Source: Pseudothioclava sp033100795 (lineage in GTDB: Bacteria; Pseudomonadota; Alphaproteobacteria; Rhodobacterales; Rhodobacteraceae). Taken from it: a DNA stretch of 64,000 bases. Below, one piece after another: positions 17,876 through 26,463 of the stretch. The notes below the pieces were generated by a model. That model had not been told where the DNA came from. It did not search any database and saw only the letters and a list, made by a program, of their open reading frames with translations. Position 1 is the stretch's first letter, and every line of letters starts with the position of its first letter. Location of the stretch: contig NZ_JAWLVI010000001.1 of assembly GCF_033100795.1 (NCBI RefSeq), positions 434,001 to 498,000 on the forward strand, given 5' to 3'. Made by a program: the position numbers and the translations under genes.

Positions 17876-19624
17876 TTAACGAGCGGTTTCTGTCCTGTTT
17901 TGACGCAGGGTTTGGGACGTCAGTTCAGGGGCGAGCCGTGCCAGGGCATCGACATGCGTCAGATAGACATTGCCGGTCATATGCGTAATCAGATCCGAGC
18001 GGACAAGGCGATCCATCACCGGCCCTTTGACCTCGGAGAGGTGCAGGTAGACGCCAGCGTCGCGTAAGCGCTCGTTGATCGCCTCAAGCGCCTCAAGCGC
18101 AGAGGCGTCGATAAAGTTGATCGCGGGGCAATTCAGCACGACATGGCGCAGATCGGGATTGGCCGCGACCTGATCGGAGATTGTATCCTCCAAAAACCGC
18201 GCGTTCGGAAACCAGAGGCTTTCATCCACCCGTATAGACAGGACTTCGGGCGTGGTCACGACGCGGTGGCGCAGGATATTTCGGAAATGCTCGGTCCCCG
18301 GAACTTGCCCCATAATCGCGTAATGCGGGCGCGATGAACGCCAAAGATGGAGCAGGATCGACAGCCCAACCCCCGCCGAAATGCCGGTCTCGACGCCGAA
18401 AAGAAGGGTCACGACAATCGTCGCGATCATCGCGGCCGCATCCGAGGGGGAATAGACATAGGTCCGCCGGATCGCACGCAGATCAACAAGCGAGAGCACC
18501 GCCACAACGATGGTCGCGGCGAGGGTCGCTTGCGGCAGGAAGTAAAGCGCGGGGGTCAGAACGAGCGTTGCTGTCGCCATGCCGATCGCGGTGAACGCGC
18601 CTGCCGCGGGGGTCTCGGCGCCGGCATCGAAATTCACCACCGAGCGCGCAAACCCGCCCGTCACCGGAAACCCGCCCGACAGTGCCGAGCCGATATTCGA
18701 GGCACCAAGCGCGACCAGCTCCTGATCTGGGTCGATGCGCTGGCGGCGCTTCGCGGCAAGTGTCTGCGCGACCGAGATCGTCTCGACATACCCCACGACG
18801 GAAATCAGCAAGGCGGGCAGGGCAAGTTCATGCCAGAGCCGAAGATCGAAGGGCGGGAGCGAGGGCACTGGCAGCCCGCGCGGCACTTCTCCCACGATCC
18901 GCACGCCAAGCCCCGCGAAATCAAACCCCCAGCTCAGCAGGATCGTCGCGACAACCGCCGTCACGGGCGCGGCCCGCAGCGCAAGACCGGAAAGCCGATC
19001 CGACACACCTTTTGCTTTAAGAAGCGGCTTTAAGCCTTTGCGTGACCAGAACAAAAATGCTGTCGCGCCGATGCCAGTCATCAGCGTCAACAGATTGATC
19101 TGATCGAGTGAGGCAATCAGGCTGGCGACAATGTCGGGCAGGGTCTTACCATTCGCCTGCACACCCAGGAGATGCTTGATCTGGCTCGCCGCAATCAGGA
19201 TGCCCGACGCCGAAATAAAGCCTGAAATGACCGGATGGCTAAGAAACGACGAAATAAACCCGAGCCGTAACACCCCCATCGCCAAAAGAAAAATCCCCGA
19301 CAGGAACGCCAGTACAATTGCCGCGCCCAGATACTCGGGCGTGCCTTTGGCGGCCAGTTCGCCCACACTCGCGGCTGTCATCAGCGAGACCACCGCCACG
19401 GGGCCAACCGCCAAAGCGCGTGAGGTGCCAAAGACAGCATAGGCGACAAGCGGGATGATTGAGGCGTAAAGCCCGACCTCGGGCGGCAATCCGGCCAAAA
19501 GCGCATAGGCCAAGGACTGCGGGATCAGCATGATCGTCACAATCACAGCCGCCACGAGATCGGCCTCGAATGTCGTGCGGCTATAGTTAGGCGCCCATGT
19601 CAGTATCGGGAAATACTTTTTCAA
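17876..19624 (-). CDS. SulP-family anion transporter with STAS domain
   Basis: A 582-residue inner-membrane anion permease. The opening LTWAPNYSRTTFEADLVAAVIVTIMLIPQSLAYALLAGLPPEVGLYASIIP is the SulP signature, about 12-14 membrane segments follow, and residues about 440-555 form a cytoplasmic STAS domain (VVLNCPAINFIDASALEALEAI). SulP proteins move sulfate, bicarbonate or organic anions. It lies 22 bp downstream of the DUF442 gene, which follows a persulfide-dioxygenase-like gene, so sulfite or sulfate export from sulfide detoxification is the likely job; this is inferred from context. Confidence 0.9.
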   Translation of the reverse strand: MKKYFPILTWAPNYSRTTFEADLVAAVIVTIMLIPQSLAYALLAGLPPEVGLYASIIPLVAYAVFGTSRALAVGPVAVVSLMTAASVGELAAKGTPEYLGAAIVLAFLSGIFLLAMGVLRLGFISSFLSHPVISGFISASGILIAASQIKHLLGVQANGKTLPDIVASLIASLDQINLLTLMTGIGATAFLFWSRKGLKPLLKAKGVSDRLSGLALRAAPVTAVVATILLSWGFDFAGLGVRIVGEVPRGLPVPSLPPFDLRLWHELALPALLISVVGYVETISVAQTLAAKRRQRIDPDQELVALGASNIGSALSGGFPVTGGFARSVVNFDAGAETPAAGAFTAIGMATATLVLTPALYFLPQATLAATIVVAVLSLVDLRAIRRTYVYSPSDAAAMIATIVVTLLFGVETGISAGVGLSILLHLWRSSRPHYAIMGQVPGTEHFRNILRHRVVTTPEVLSIRVDESLWFPNARFLEDTISDQVAANPDLRHVVLNCPAINFIDASALEALEAINERLRDAGVYLHLSEVKGPVMDRLVRSDLITHMTGNVYLTHVDALARLAPELTSQTLRQNRTETAR

Positions 19625-19646
19625 ATCAGGCGCCTGTATGCTGTTG

Positions 19647-20072
19647 TTAATGTTGTCCGTGATGGATCAAAAGCGGCACCAGCGGCGCATGGTCATAGCC
19701 CCATTTCGCCGCGCGCTGCACAATTTCCTCGATCGGCATCTTGCCCGCCTGACTCATCGCCCAAAGGTGCGAGCTGCGCGTGCCAGAGCGGCAATAGGCC
19801 AGAACGGGGGCGGGACATTCTCCGACAGCCGCCTCAAAATCCGCGATCAGTTCAGCAGTCATTTCGCCCGGATAATAGGGCAGGTGGTAAAAGGCCATTC
19901 CCGCCGCCTCACAGGCCGCGCGCATCGCATCAGCCGAAAGATCAGGCGTGATCTCTTCGTCGGGCCGGTTGTCGATCAGGGTTTTGAAGCCCATCGCCGC
20001 AGCCTCGGCCACGTCCTCGGGGGTGATCTGGGGCGCGACCGCCATCTCTGGCGTCAGGTGCCGAAGGTCCAT
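19647..20072 (-). CDS. DUF442/TIGR01244 sulfurtransferase-phosphatase-like protein
   Basis: A 141-residue cytoplasmic protein with the dual-specificity-phosphatase fold used by the DUF442 family. The active-site loop CRSGTRS (Cys94 to Arg99, CX5R) is intact, and the upstream FKTLIDNRPDEE block is typical. In Agrobacterium and Xylella this domain is fused or linked to the persulfide dioxygenase Blh and acts in sulfide oxidation, where the cysteine carries sulfane sulfur. The preceding gene here is such an enzyme, separated by 110 bp, and the SulP gene follows. Confidence 0.87.
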   Translation of the reverse strand: MDLRHLTPEMAVAPQITPEDVAEAAAMGFKTLIDNRPDEEITPDLSADAMRAACEAAGMAFYHLPYYPGEMTAELIADFEAAVGECPAPVLAYCRSGTRSSHLWAMSQAGKMPIEEIVQRAAKWGYDHAPLVPLLIHHGQH

Positions 20073-20083
20073 ACTGCTCTCTC

Positions 20084-20161
20084 CTCACGCGGCCTGTTCC
20101 GGCGCGTCATTCCCTGCCACCATCGGGCAACAGAGACACAGAAAACCCTGCGCCGCGTGAG
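20084..20161. repeat. Ten-base inverted repeat between MBL and DUF442 genes
   Basis: CTCACGCGGC (20084-20093) is repeated as its exact reverse complement GCCGCGTGAG (20152-20161). The arms are 58 bases apart in a 110-bp gap inside the sulfur gene set. They could form a stem in mRNA or serve as separated operator arms. Low sequence complexity at this GC content makes chance possible. Confidence 0.4.
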
Positions 20162-20182
20162 CGCGCAAGAGCGAAAAACGCC

Positions 20183-21049
20183 TCAAATCCCGTTCACGGG
20201 AATTTTCAGGTAGGTTTTGCCGTCATCCTCGGGCGGTGGCATCTGGCCAGCACGCATATTCACCTGAAGCGAAGGAATAATCAGCTTGGGCATATCGAGG
20301 GTCGCGTCGCGCGCGGTGCGCATCTTGACGAAATCCTCTTTCGAAGTGCCGCCGCCGATATGGATGTTGCGGGATTTTTCCTCGGCGACGGTGGTTTCCC
20401 ATGCAAACTCCTCGCGCCCCGGTGCCTTGTAATCATGCGCCACGAAAATGCGGGTCTCGTCGGGCAGGGAAAGGATTTTCTGGATTGAATCGTAAAGCAC
20501 CTCGGCAGAGCCGCCAGGGAAATCACACCGCGCCGTGCCGTAGTCGGGCATGAAGAGCGTGTCGCCAACAAAAGCCGCATCTTCAATGACATAGGTCAGG
20601 CAAGCGGGGGTATGGCCTGGGGTATGCAGCACACGGCCTTGCAGGGCGCCGACCTGAAAACGGTCGCCCTCGACGAAAAGCCTGTCGAATTGTGAGCCGT
20701 CACGCTGGAACTCGGTCCCCTCGTTGAAAATCTTGCCGAAGGTATCCTGCACGACCTTGATCCGGTCGCCGATGCCGATCTTGCCGCCGACCCGCTCTTG
20801 CAGATAGGGGGCGGCCGAGAGGTGATCGGCGTGGACATGGGTTTCCAAAATCCATGCGACCTCAAGCGCGTTTTCCTGCACATAGGCGATCACCGCATCA
20901 GCCGAGCGGGTATCCGTGCGCCCCGAGGCATAATCGAAATCCAGCACGCTATCGACAATCGCGCAGGCAGTCGAACCCGGATCGGTGACAACAAAGGTCA
21001 CGGTGAAAGTCGCCTCGTCGAAAAAGGCTTTCACATCGGGTCGGGACAT
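20183..21049 (-). CDS. Persulfide-dioxygenase-like MBL-fold hydrolase (Blh/ETHE1 type)
   Basis: A 288-residue metallo-beta-lactamase-fold protein. The first metal motif is HVHADH at residues 71-76 (His71, His73, Asp75, His76), followed by TPGHTPACL, VGDTLFMPDYGTARCDFPGGSA and FVAHDYKAPGREEFAWETT. The GDTLF..D.GTARCDFPGG block and the conserved final part match the Blh/ETHE1 persulfide dioxygenases, which turn glutathione persulfide into sulfite. ATG 21049 is preceded by GGAGGTTCCG, and a longer in-frame start is less likely. Context with DUF442 and SulP supports a sulfide-detoxification operon. Confidence 0.87.
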   Translation of the reverse strand: MSRPDVKAFFDEATFTVTFVVTDPGSTACAIVDSVLDFDYASGRTDTRSADAVIAYVQENALEVAWILETHVHADHLSAAPYLQERVGGKIGIGDRIKVVQDTFGKIFNEGTEFQRDGSQFDRLFVEGDRFQVGALQGRVLHTPGHTPACLTYVIEDAAFVGDTLFMPDYGTARCDFPGGSAEVLYDSIQKILSLPDETRIFVAHDYKAPGREEFAWETTVAEEKSRNIHIGGGTSKEDFVKMRTARDATLDMPKLIIPSLQVNMRAGQMPPPEDDGKTYLKIPVNGI

Positions 21050-21066
21050 CGGAACCTCCGTTTCAA

Positions 21067-21732
21067 TCACTCGTGCCAGTGCCAACGGGAGACGATCCCC
21101 GGCAGCATAGCGAAATTCGAGAACGCCACATCGTGATATAGGGCGTGGACATCGGTCTTGCGATAGCCCTCGGTATAAAGTGCGAAGGGCGCGCCAGCGG
21201 TTTTCGCGGTTTCGGCATCGACCTCGGAATCGCCGACATAGATTGCCCGCGTGCCACCAAGTTGGCGGATAGATTGGTGCAGCATTTCGGGGTTCGGTTT
21301 ACGTGTCGCGAGGCTGTCACCCGCGATGACCGAAGAAAACAAGGGCGCAATATCCAGATGCTCCAGCACGGCGCGCGTGGGCGCCAGAGGCTTGTTGGTG
21401 CAAAGCCCAAGGCGGTGGCCAGCCTCTTTCAGCGCGTGCAGCGCATCCAGCGCGCGGGGGTAAAGCGTGTTGCCCTCAAGCTGGTGTTCGTAGCGCGCCA
21501 AAAGGCTCTCGCACACCTCGGCATGCAGCGGACCGTCAGGGTCTTGCCCCGAGGCTTCGAGCAAACAGCGCACCAGATGCGGCACCCCGCGCCCGACAAA
21601 CCCGCGCACACGTTCTAGCGGCAAAAGCGGCAGCCCGCGCACACCAAGTTCAAGGTTGCTGACCGCGTGGATCGCAGGCGCGCTGTCGATCAGCGTGCCG
21701 TCCAGGTCAAAGATAATGGCAGGTTGGCTCAT
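21067..21732 (-). CDS. gph: Phosphoglycolate phosphatase (HAD superfamily)
   Basis: A 221-residue HAD hydrolase. Motif I is DLDGTLID with catalytic Asp9 and Asp11, motif II CTNK near residue 105, motif III lysine in RKPNPEMLHQ, and motif IV VGDSEVDAETA. Length and motif spacing fit Gph, which removes 2-phosphoglycolate formed by RuBisCO oxygenation or DNA repair; the substrate is inferred. The start ATG 21732 overlaps the stop of the thioredoxin-like gene (ATGA, 21729-21732), which decides against the four-residue longer form. Confidence 0.85.
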   Translation of the reverse strand: MSQPAIIFDLDGTLIDSAPAIHAVSNLELGVRGLPLLPLERVRGFVGRGVPHLVRCLLEASGQDPDGPLHAEVCESLLARYEHQLEGNTLYPRALDALHALKEAGHRLGLCTNKPLAPTRAVLEHLDIAPLFSSVIAGDSLATRKPNPEMLHQSIRQLGGTRAIYVGDSEVDAETAKTAGAPFALYTEGYRKTDVHALYHDVAFSNFAMLPGIVSRWHWHE

Positions 21733-22283
21733 GCGTCTTTCCATTTGATCGAACAGCCCATCGAGGCGATCTGTTCGCGTGGGCCTTCGCCGGTTTCGGC
21801 GACTTGTATCATCGCCTCATACAGCTCGCGCCTGGCGTCCTCAGGTCCGGCTTGCCGCGCCGAGGCATCCAGACGCCCACGGTATTGTAGCTCACCTTTG
21901 GCGTTGAAGCCGTAAAAATCTGGCGTGCAAATCGCGTCATAGGCGCGCGCGACCTCTTGGGTGTCGTCGCACAGATAGGGGAAGGAAAACCGCTTTTCGC
22001 GCGCGATCCGCACCATATTCATAAAGCCGTCCTCGGGGTAGCTTTGGGCATCGTTCGAACAGATCGCTGCCACCCCGATGCCTGCAGCCTGAAGCGCCTC
22101 TGCGTCGCGCAATATCCGGTCGAGGATCGAGAGGACATAGGGACAATGGTTGCAGATGAACATGATCAGGGTGCCTTTTGGTCCCTGAATGTCGTTCAGG
22201 CTATAGATATTGCCATCCGTCGCCCCGAGCCTGAAATCAGGGGCTTTCCAGCCAAAATCACATACGGGCGGCGAGACAGCCAT
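21729..22283 (-). CDS. Thioredoxin-family protein (AhpC/TSA-like, CNHCP motif)
   Basis: A 184-residue thioredoxin-fold protein without a signal peptide. APDFRL at residues 14-19 is a peroxiredoxin-style opening, and the redox centre is CNHCPYV with Cys44 and Cys47. CTPDFYGF with a cis-proline region follows later. This family is annotated as thioredoxin family or redoxin-domain protein; its substrate is unknown. GGGAAA precedes ATG 22283, and the 60-residue upstream extension of the frame has no homology. It is translationally coupled to gph. Confidence 0.87.
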   Translation of the reverse strand: MAVSPPVCDFGWKAPDFRLGATDGNIYSLNDIQGPKGTLIMFICNHCPYVLSILDRILRDAEALQAAGIGVAAICSNDAQSYPEDGFMNMVRIAREKRFSFPYLCDDTQEVARAYDAICTPDFYGFNAKGELQYRGRLDASARQAGPEDARRELYEAMIQVAETGEGPREQIASMGCSIKWKDA

Positions 22284-22416
22284 AGGCGTTTCCCTTTTTT
22301 GTTCCGGTGGCGATCCAAGGGTCAAGGATCGTCCGCGAGCATTCCGAACCTCGGCCAGTTTGGCACAAATGTCGATACGCTCGCGGCAATTTTTACCGGA
22401 GAGAGCAGGGCGGGGG

Positions 22417-23325
22417 TTACGCTTCGGGGATGAACCGGTAAGCGCCGTTCGCAGTATCAACACGCCCGATACCGCCCTCGCGCAGGTGATAGCCGATCAG
22501 AGGCATACCCGAGGTAGCGAGTTCGGCCAAAAGCCCCTTGCGCGTCGAAATCCCCATCTCGGCGTCCTGATCCGAGCCGGAAATCCATCCGGGCACGGCG
22601 AAGGCCAGATGGTCGTTGCCAATCGCGTCGCCAACCACCATCGCCGCAAGGCCGCCCTGACGGATTTCAAACGCCATATGTCCGGGCGTATGGCCGTGGC
22701 TTGCGCGCGCACCGACGCCCGGAATGATCTCTTCGCCGTCCTCGAAAGTTACGAGCATGTCGGCAAGGGTTTCAAGGCGGCGGAAGGCTCCGGCGGCAAA
22801 GGTTTTGCGGGCCTCGCCTATGGTGTTCGCGGTCTCGGGGTTTGCCCAATAGTCAAGTTCGGCGCGGCCAATCAAATGGGTCGCATTGGCAAACAGCGGC
22901 TCGTCGAAATCATCCAGCACGCCCCAAAGGTGATCGGGATGAGCATGGGTAAAGACGACGTGGGTAATCTCTTCGGGAGCAACCCCGATCGTATCGAGCG
23001 CCTCATGCAACTTGCCTGCGCTCGGCATGAAATCGGGACCGGCGCCAACGTCGAACAGAACCGTGTTCGTGCCGTCGCGATAGAGCGTGACGTTGCAGGG
23101 CGGCTCTACTTGCGGGCCGGTGATGCCAAGTTCCGCCAGCTTCGCTTCGACACCTGCCTCGGGCGAGACAAAGGCCAGCGGCAGAACAAGGTTGCCATCC
23201 GACAGCGTATCAAGACGCGCAGTGGCCGTTTCGAGCGATTGCGCCGCAAAGCTGCGCAGCGGCAGCAGGCTTGCCGCCCCCAATGCCAGAGAATTGCGCA
23301 GAATCGTCCGTCGCGTGAAGTGCAT
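22417..23325 (-). CDS. Exported MBL-fold metallohydrolase
   Basis: A 302-residue metallo-beta-lactamase-fold protein with a twin-arginine signal (MHFTRRTILRNSLALGAASLLPL) cut near AA-Q. Metal ligands are visible as HAHPDH (residues 127-132), HGHTPGH and GDAIGNDH. Such periplasmic MBL proteins resemble lactonases and SoxH-like or quorum-quenching hydrolases, but substrate cannot be assigned. The position upstream of the thioredoxin-like gene suggests cotranscription across a 133-bp gap. Confidence 0.87.
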   Translation of the reverse strand: MHFTRRTILRNSLALGAASLLPLRSFAAQSLETATARLDTLSDGNLVLPLAFVSPEAGVEAKLAELGITGPQVEPPCNVTLYRDGTNTVLFDVGAGPDFMPSAGKLHEALDTIGVAPEEITHVVFTHAHPDHLWGVLDDFDEPLFANATHLIGRAELDYWANPETANTIGEARKTFAAGAFRRLETLADMLVTFEDGEEIIPGVGARASHGHTPGHMAFEIRQGGLAAMVVGDAIGNDHLAFAVPGWISGSDQDAEMGISTRKGLLAELATSGMPLIGYHLREGGIGRVDTANGAYRFIPEA

Positions 23326-23381
23326 GGCCTGTCCTCCCTACAAGCATTCAATCATGCGAATATGAACGACGGTTCCGGGAT

Positions 23382-23406
23382 GGGCAAGCGATGGTTCCGC
23401 TTGCCC
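23382..23406 (-). terminator. Hairpin after rpe (weak terminator candidate)
   Basis: GGGCAAGCG (23382-23390) and CGCTTGCCC (23398-23406) form a perfect nine-base stem with a seven-base loop, nine bases after the rpe stop. No T tract follows on either strand, so it may only protect the mRNA 3' end or act with Rho. Confidence 0.4.
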
Positions 23407-23414
23407 GAAAGATT

Positions 23415-24110
23415 TCAGCGCTGCGCCGCCGTGGCCGCCTCGCGGATCGCACGGATATTGGCGCCATAAACCTCGGGAGAGGAGACCGAGCCGCCTTTGA
23501 AGACCGCAGAACCCGCCACAAGCACATCAGCGCCAGCAGCCGCAACCAAGGGCGCGGTCTCGACCGTCACGCCGCCGTCGATCTGGATATGAATCGGACG
23601 GTCACCGATCATTTCACGGCAGCGGCGGGTTTTCTGAACGCCCGAGTGGATGAACTTCTGCCCGCCAAACCCGGGGTTCACCGTCATGATCAGAACCATA
23701 TCCACCAGGTCCATCACATGCTCGATCGCCTCAAGCGGTGTGCCGGGGTTAAGCGAAACACCCGCCTTCACGCCTTGCGCCTTGATCGCCTGAAGCGTGC
23801 GGTGGATATGCGGGCCAGCCTCGACATGGGCGGTGATCATATCGGCGCCAGCCTCGGCGTAAGCCTCGATATAGGGGTCGACCGGCGCGATCATCAGGTG
23901 CACGTCCATGAAGGTTTTGACGTGCGGGCGGAAGGCTTTGACCGCAGGCGGCCCGAAGGTCAGGTTCGGCACGAAATGCCCGTCCATCACATCGACATGA
24001 ACCCAGTCCGCACCCTGCGCCTCGATCGCCTGAATTTCCTGGCCAAAGTTGGCGAAGTCGGCGCTCAGGATCGACGGGGCAATTTTGATGGAGCGGTTAA
24101 AGTCAGTCAT
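23415..24110 (-). CDS. rpe: Ribulose-phosphate 3-epimerase
   Basis: Rpe interconverts ribulose 5-phosphate and xylulose 5-phosphate in the pentose phosphate and Calvin cycles. The 231-residue TIM-barrel protein has IAPSILSADF (10-19), the metal-binding HVDVMDGHFVPNLTFGP, DVHLMI, MTVNPGFGGQKFI and IQIDGGV, all diagnostic. It is divergent from the AhpD-like gene and a single-gene unit here. Confidence 0.97.
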   Translation of the reverse strand: MTDFNRSIKIAPSILSADFANFGQEIQAIEAQGADWVHVDVMDGHFVPNLTFGPPAVKAFRPHVKTFMDVHLMIAPVDPYIEAYAEAGADMITAHVEAGPHIHRTLQAIKAQGVKAGVSLNPGTPLEAIEHVMDLVDMVLIMTVNPGFGGQKFIHSGVQKTRRCREMIGDRPIHIQIDGGVTVETAPLVAAAGADVLVAGSAVFKGGSVSSPEVYGANIRAIREAATAAQR

Positions 24111-24236
24111 GGCGTAGTGTCCGGGCGCTGGAGGTGGGCTTTTTCCTTCTTTCCCTCATTGTGCCGCGCTACGCAAGCCGGACGATTGACGAGGGCAGGG
24201 CGCCCTGACATCCTGACCGCGCCGAAGGAGGGCACC

Positions 24237-24644
24237 ATGGCGACCGTTTCACCGCATCCCGATCCTGAATCCGATCCGCGTGTCAAAGCGGTTTTCGATG
24301 ACATACGAGCGACCCGAGGCAGCGATTTCATCAACAATATCTGGCGCTATCTGGCCTTTGACGCGGCGCTTCTGGAAAGCACATGGCGCGAGGTCAAAGA
24401 GATCATGGCAACACCGTCAGCCCTTGATCCCAAGATCAAGGAAATGATTTATGTTGCTGTTTCCGTTGCAAATTCCTGCGAATATTGCACCCATTCCCAT
24501 ACTGCCGCCGCACGCGCCAAAGGCATGACCGAGGCGGAATACGCCGATCTTCTGCGCGTCGTGGCCTCGGCGGGAAAAACCAACCATCTGCTTAATGCGC
24601 TGCGCATCCCCGTCGATGATGCGTTCCGCCGTGAAAAGGACTGA
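24237..24644 (+). CDS. AhpD/carboxymuconolactone decarboxylase-family protein
   Basis: A 135-residue protein of the CMD/AhpD fold. The redox motif is CEYCTHSH with Cys81, Cys84 and His88, the EXXCXXXXH arrangement of alkylhydroperoxidase-like proteins, so a peroxidase or reductase activity is likely rather than decarboxylation. AAGGAGG stands seven bases before the ATG. The quinone oxidoreductase gene starts four bases after its stop, giving a two-gene redox operon. Confidence 0.88.
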   Translation: MATVSPHPDPESDPRVKAVFDDIRATRGSDFINNIWRYLAFDAALLESTWREVKEIMATPSALDPKIKEMIYVAVSVANSCEYCTHSHTAAARAKGMTEAEYADLLRVVASAGKTNHLLNALRIPVDDAFRREKD

Positions 24645-24648
24645 TCCA

Positions 24649-25620
24649 ATGGCCTATGCAATCGTGATTTCCCAGCCCGGCGGCGTCGAGAAACTGCACC
24701 GGATAACGATTGATCCGCCCGAACCAAAAGTAGGTGAAGTTCTGATCCGTCACACCGCTATCGGTTTGAATTTCATTGATGTTTACTTCCGCACCGGTGC
24801 CTATCCGTGGCCCGTCGAGCGCGATCTGATCACCGGCTCCGAGGCGGCTGGCGTGATCGAAGCCGTGGGCGAGGGGGTTTCGCTGCGCGTTGGTCAGCGC
24901 GTCGCCTATGTCACGCCGAACGGAGCCTATGCAACGCACCGCGTGATTTCTGCTTCGCTCGTGGTGGAATTGCCTGATGATATTCCAGATGAGCTTGCAG
25001 CAGGCTCTATGCTAAAGGGTCTGACCGCGCATTATCTGATACATCACTCTTATCCCGCAAGTGTCGGAGAAACAGTTCTTTTCCATGCTGCCGCGGGAGG
25101 CGTCGGGCTGATCGCGGGGCAATGGCTCAAGGCGCGCGGCGTGCATACCATCGGCACGGCTGGAGGCCCGCAGAAATGCGCGCTCGCCAAGGATCACGGC
25201 TACGAGCACGCGATTGATTACCGTAACGAGGATTTCGTCGCGCGCGTAATGGAAATAACAAACGGTGCCGGAGTGGCCGCTGTCTATGATTCAGTTGGGA
25301 AAGATACAGTCTCCAAGTCTTTGAAGGTTCTGGAAAGATTTGGAACGATTGTGTGCTTCGGCCAAAGTTCCGGCCCGGCGGATGATTTCAAAATCAACGA
25401 TCTCGCCATTGGTTCGTTGCGCCTGACGCGGCCGACGGTTTTTCAGCACATCGCGCGACCGGGGTGGTTGCAGCAGGCATCCTCGGATCTGTTCAAGGTC
25501 ATTTCATCTGGCGAAGTGAAGATCGAACTCGGGGCACGTTTTGCGCTCGAAGACGTTGCTTCGGCGCATGTTGCTCTAGAGGGGCGCGCATCGACAGGAA
25601 GCACGGTTCTGGTTCCGTGA
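24649..25620 (+). CDS. NADPH:quinone oxidoreductase, zinc-independent MDR family
   Basis: A 323-residue medium-chain reductase of the QOR type that would reduce quinones with NADPH. GLNFIDVYFRTGAYP near residues 38-52 and the nucleotide-binding HAAAGGVGLIAGQW near 143-156 are the family marks; zinc-ligand cysteines of alcohol dehydrogenases are absent. It follows the AhpD-like gene by four bases. Codon use from about 24,950 on includes more AT-ending codons than the neighbours. Confidence 0.92.
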   Translation: MAYAIVISQPGGVEKLHRITIDPPEPKVGEVLIRHTAIGLNFIDVYFRTGAYPWPVERDLITGSEAAGVIEAVGEGVSLRVGQRVAYVTPNGAYATHRVISASLVVELPDDIPDELAAGSMLKGLTAHYLIHHSYPASVGETVLFHAAAGGVGLIAGQWLKARGVHTIGTAGGPQKCALAKDHGYEHAIDYRNEDFVARVMEITNGAGVAAVYDSVGKDTVSKSLKVLERFGTIVCFGQSSGPADDFKINDLAIGSLRLTRPTVFQHIARPGWLQQASSDLFKVISSGEVKIELGARFALEDVASAHVALEGRASTGSTVLVP

Positions 25621-25686
25621 ATGTATTCGTGCGTATTATCAGTTGCTTATGCGGTGAAAATTAAGCTCGATAGCACGTGACGGTGA

Positions 25687-25821
25687 CATAATATTGATTA
25701 TCGGACTTATGTTGGCGGTCGCGCCATTACCCAGTTGGCGCAAGAAACGGCAAATGATGAAACTGAGATAGCGGAAAACGTCGCTACGGGTCTTGGGCCA
25801 TCAGTCCCTGCGGGATTTTAA
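25687..25821 (+). pseudogene. Possible 3' remnant of an unrecognised gene
   Basis: A 44-codon open stretch with no start codon runs from a stop at 25684 to TAA 25819. It would read HNIDYRTYVGGRAITQLAQ then ETANDETEIAENVATGLG and end PSVPAGF. The amino-acid balance looks like real protein rather than antisense noise, and the DNA is AT-richer than the surroundings. It converges with and overlaps the end of cbiZ by 21 bases. I did not recognise the family; it may be the tail of a decayed or displaced gene. Confidence 0.3.
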
Positions 25822-26463
25822 GCGCGGCAAATTTGGCTGGTAGGATTTGGCGCCTGCAAGAACCGTCTCGCGCACAGATTTCCCGATTGCCTCGCCCAGT
25901 GCCGTGTGTAATCCCGCGTAGTCGTGCCGCTCGCCGTCGATAGCAGATGCGAGCGCTATACAGTCTGTTCCAGTGCCGGTCGCTCGCCCTTCAGGCAGTG
26001 TGATTTCCGTTTCCATTATAGCAGCGGTTCTGGCCTCCGCAATAATCGTAAGCGCCTCAATCTTTGCCATTTCACTCATGTTAACATGCACTTGCGTGGC
26101 GATATTGATGGTCCCGAAGCCGCTGCTCTTGCCGCGTCTTGAACCTACGGCCTCAACGTTCCCCAACCCGACGGTAGCCAGAGTGTCGACGCGTATTCCC
26201 TCGACTGTTGCGCTGGAAAAATGATGGAGTAACACATCCCTCGACGTCAGGAAACACACGCAATCCACGGGGTCGCAAGATGTAATTTCTGTTTTTAACC
26301 AATGGATTGCATCGAAATTTTCGGTCAGATCCTCGTTGCGCACTTCGCGCCACCAGATTTCAGACGCCTGAACAAAACCGGGACGATATGGCGCCCATGA
26401 CAAGACCTCGAACAGCCCTCCCAAATCGGCTTTCAGCCACGGTTTATCACAGATGAACTTCAT
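25801..26463 (-). CDS. cbiZ: Adenosylcobinamide amidohydrolase
   Basis: CbiZ cuts the aminopropanol arm from adenosylcobinamide (and from unwanted cobamides such as pseudocobalamin) to give adenosylcobyric acid that CbiB can use again. The 220-residue protein carries the family blocks TLATVGLGNVEAVG, INIATQVHVNMSEMAKIEALTIIAEARTAAI and GRATGTGTDCIALASA, then HTALGEAIGKSVRETVLAG. Its start overlaps the BtuD gene by four bases, placing it at the end of the riboswitch-controlled btuBFCD operon. Archaea use it for salvage; in Rhodobacter sphaeroides it remodels cobamides. Confidence 0.92.
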   Translation of the reverse strand: MKFICDKPWLKADLGGLFEVLSWAPYRPGFVQASEIWWREVRNEDLTENFDAIHWLKTEITSCDPVDCVCFLTSRDVLLHHFSSATVEGIRVDTLATVGLGNVEAVGSRRGKSSGFGTINIATQVHVNMSEMAKIEALTIIAEARTAAIMETEITLPEGRATGTGTDCIALASAIDGERHDYAGLHTALGEAIGKSVRETVLAGAKSYQPNLPRLKSRRD

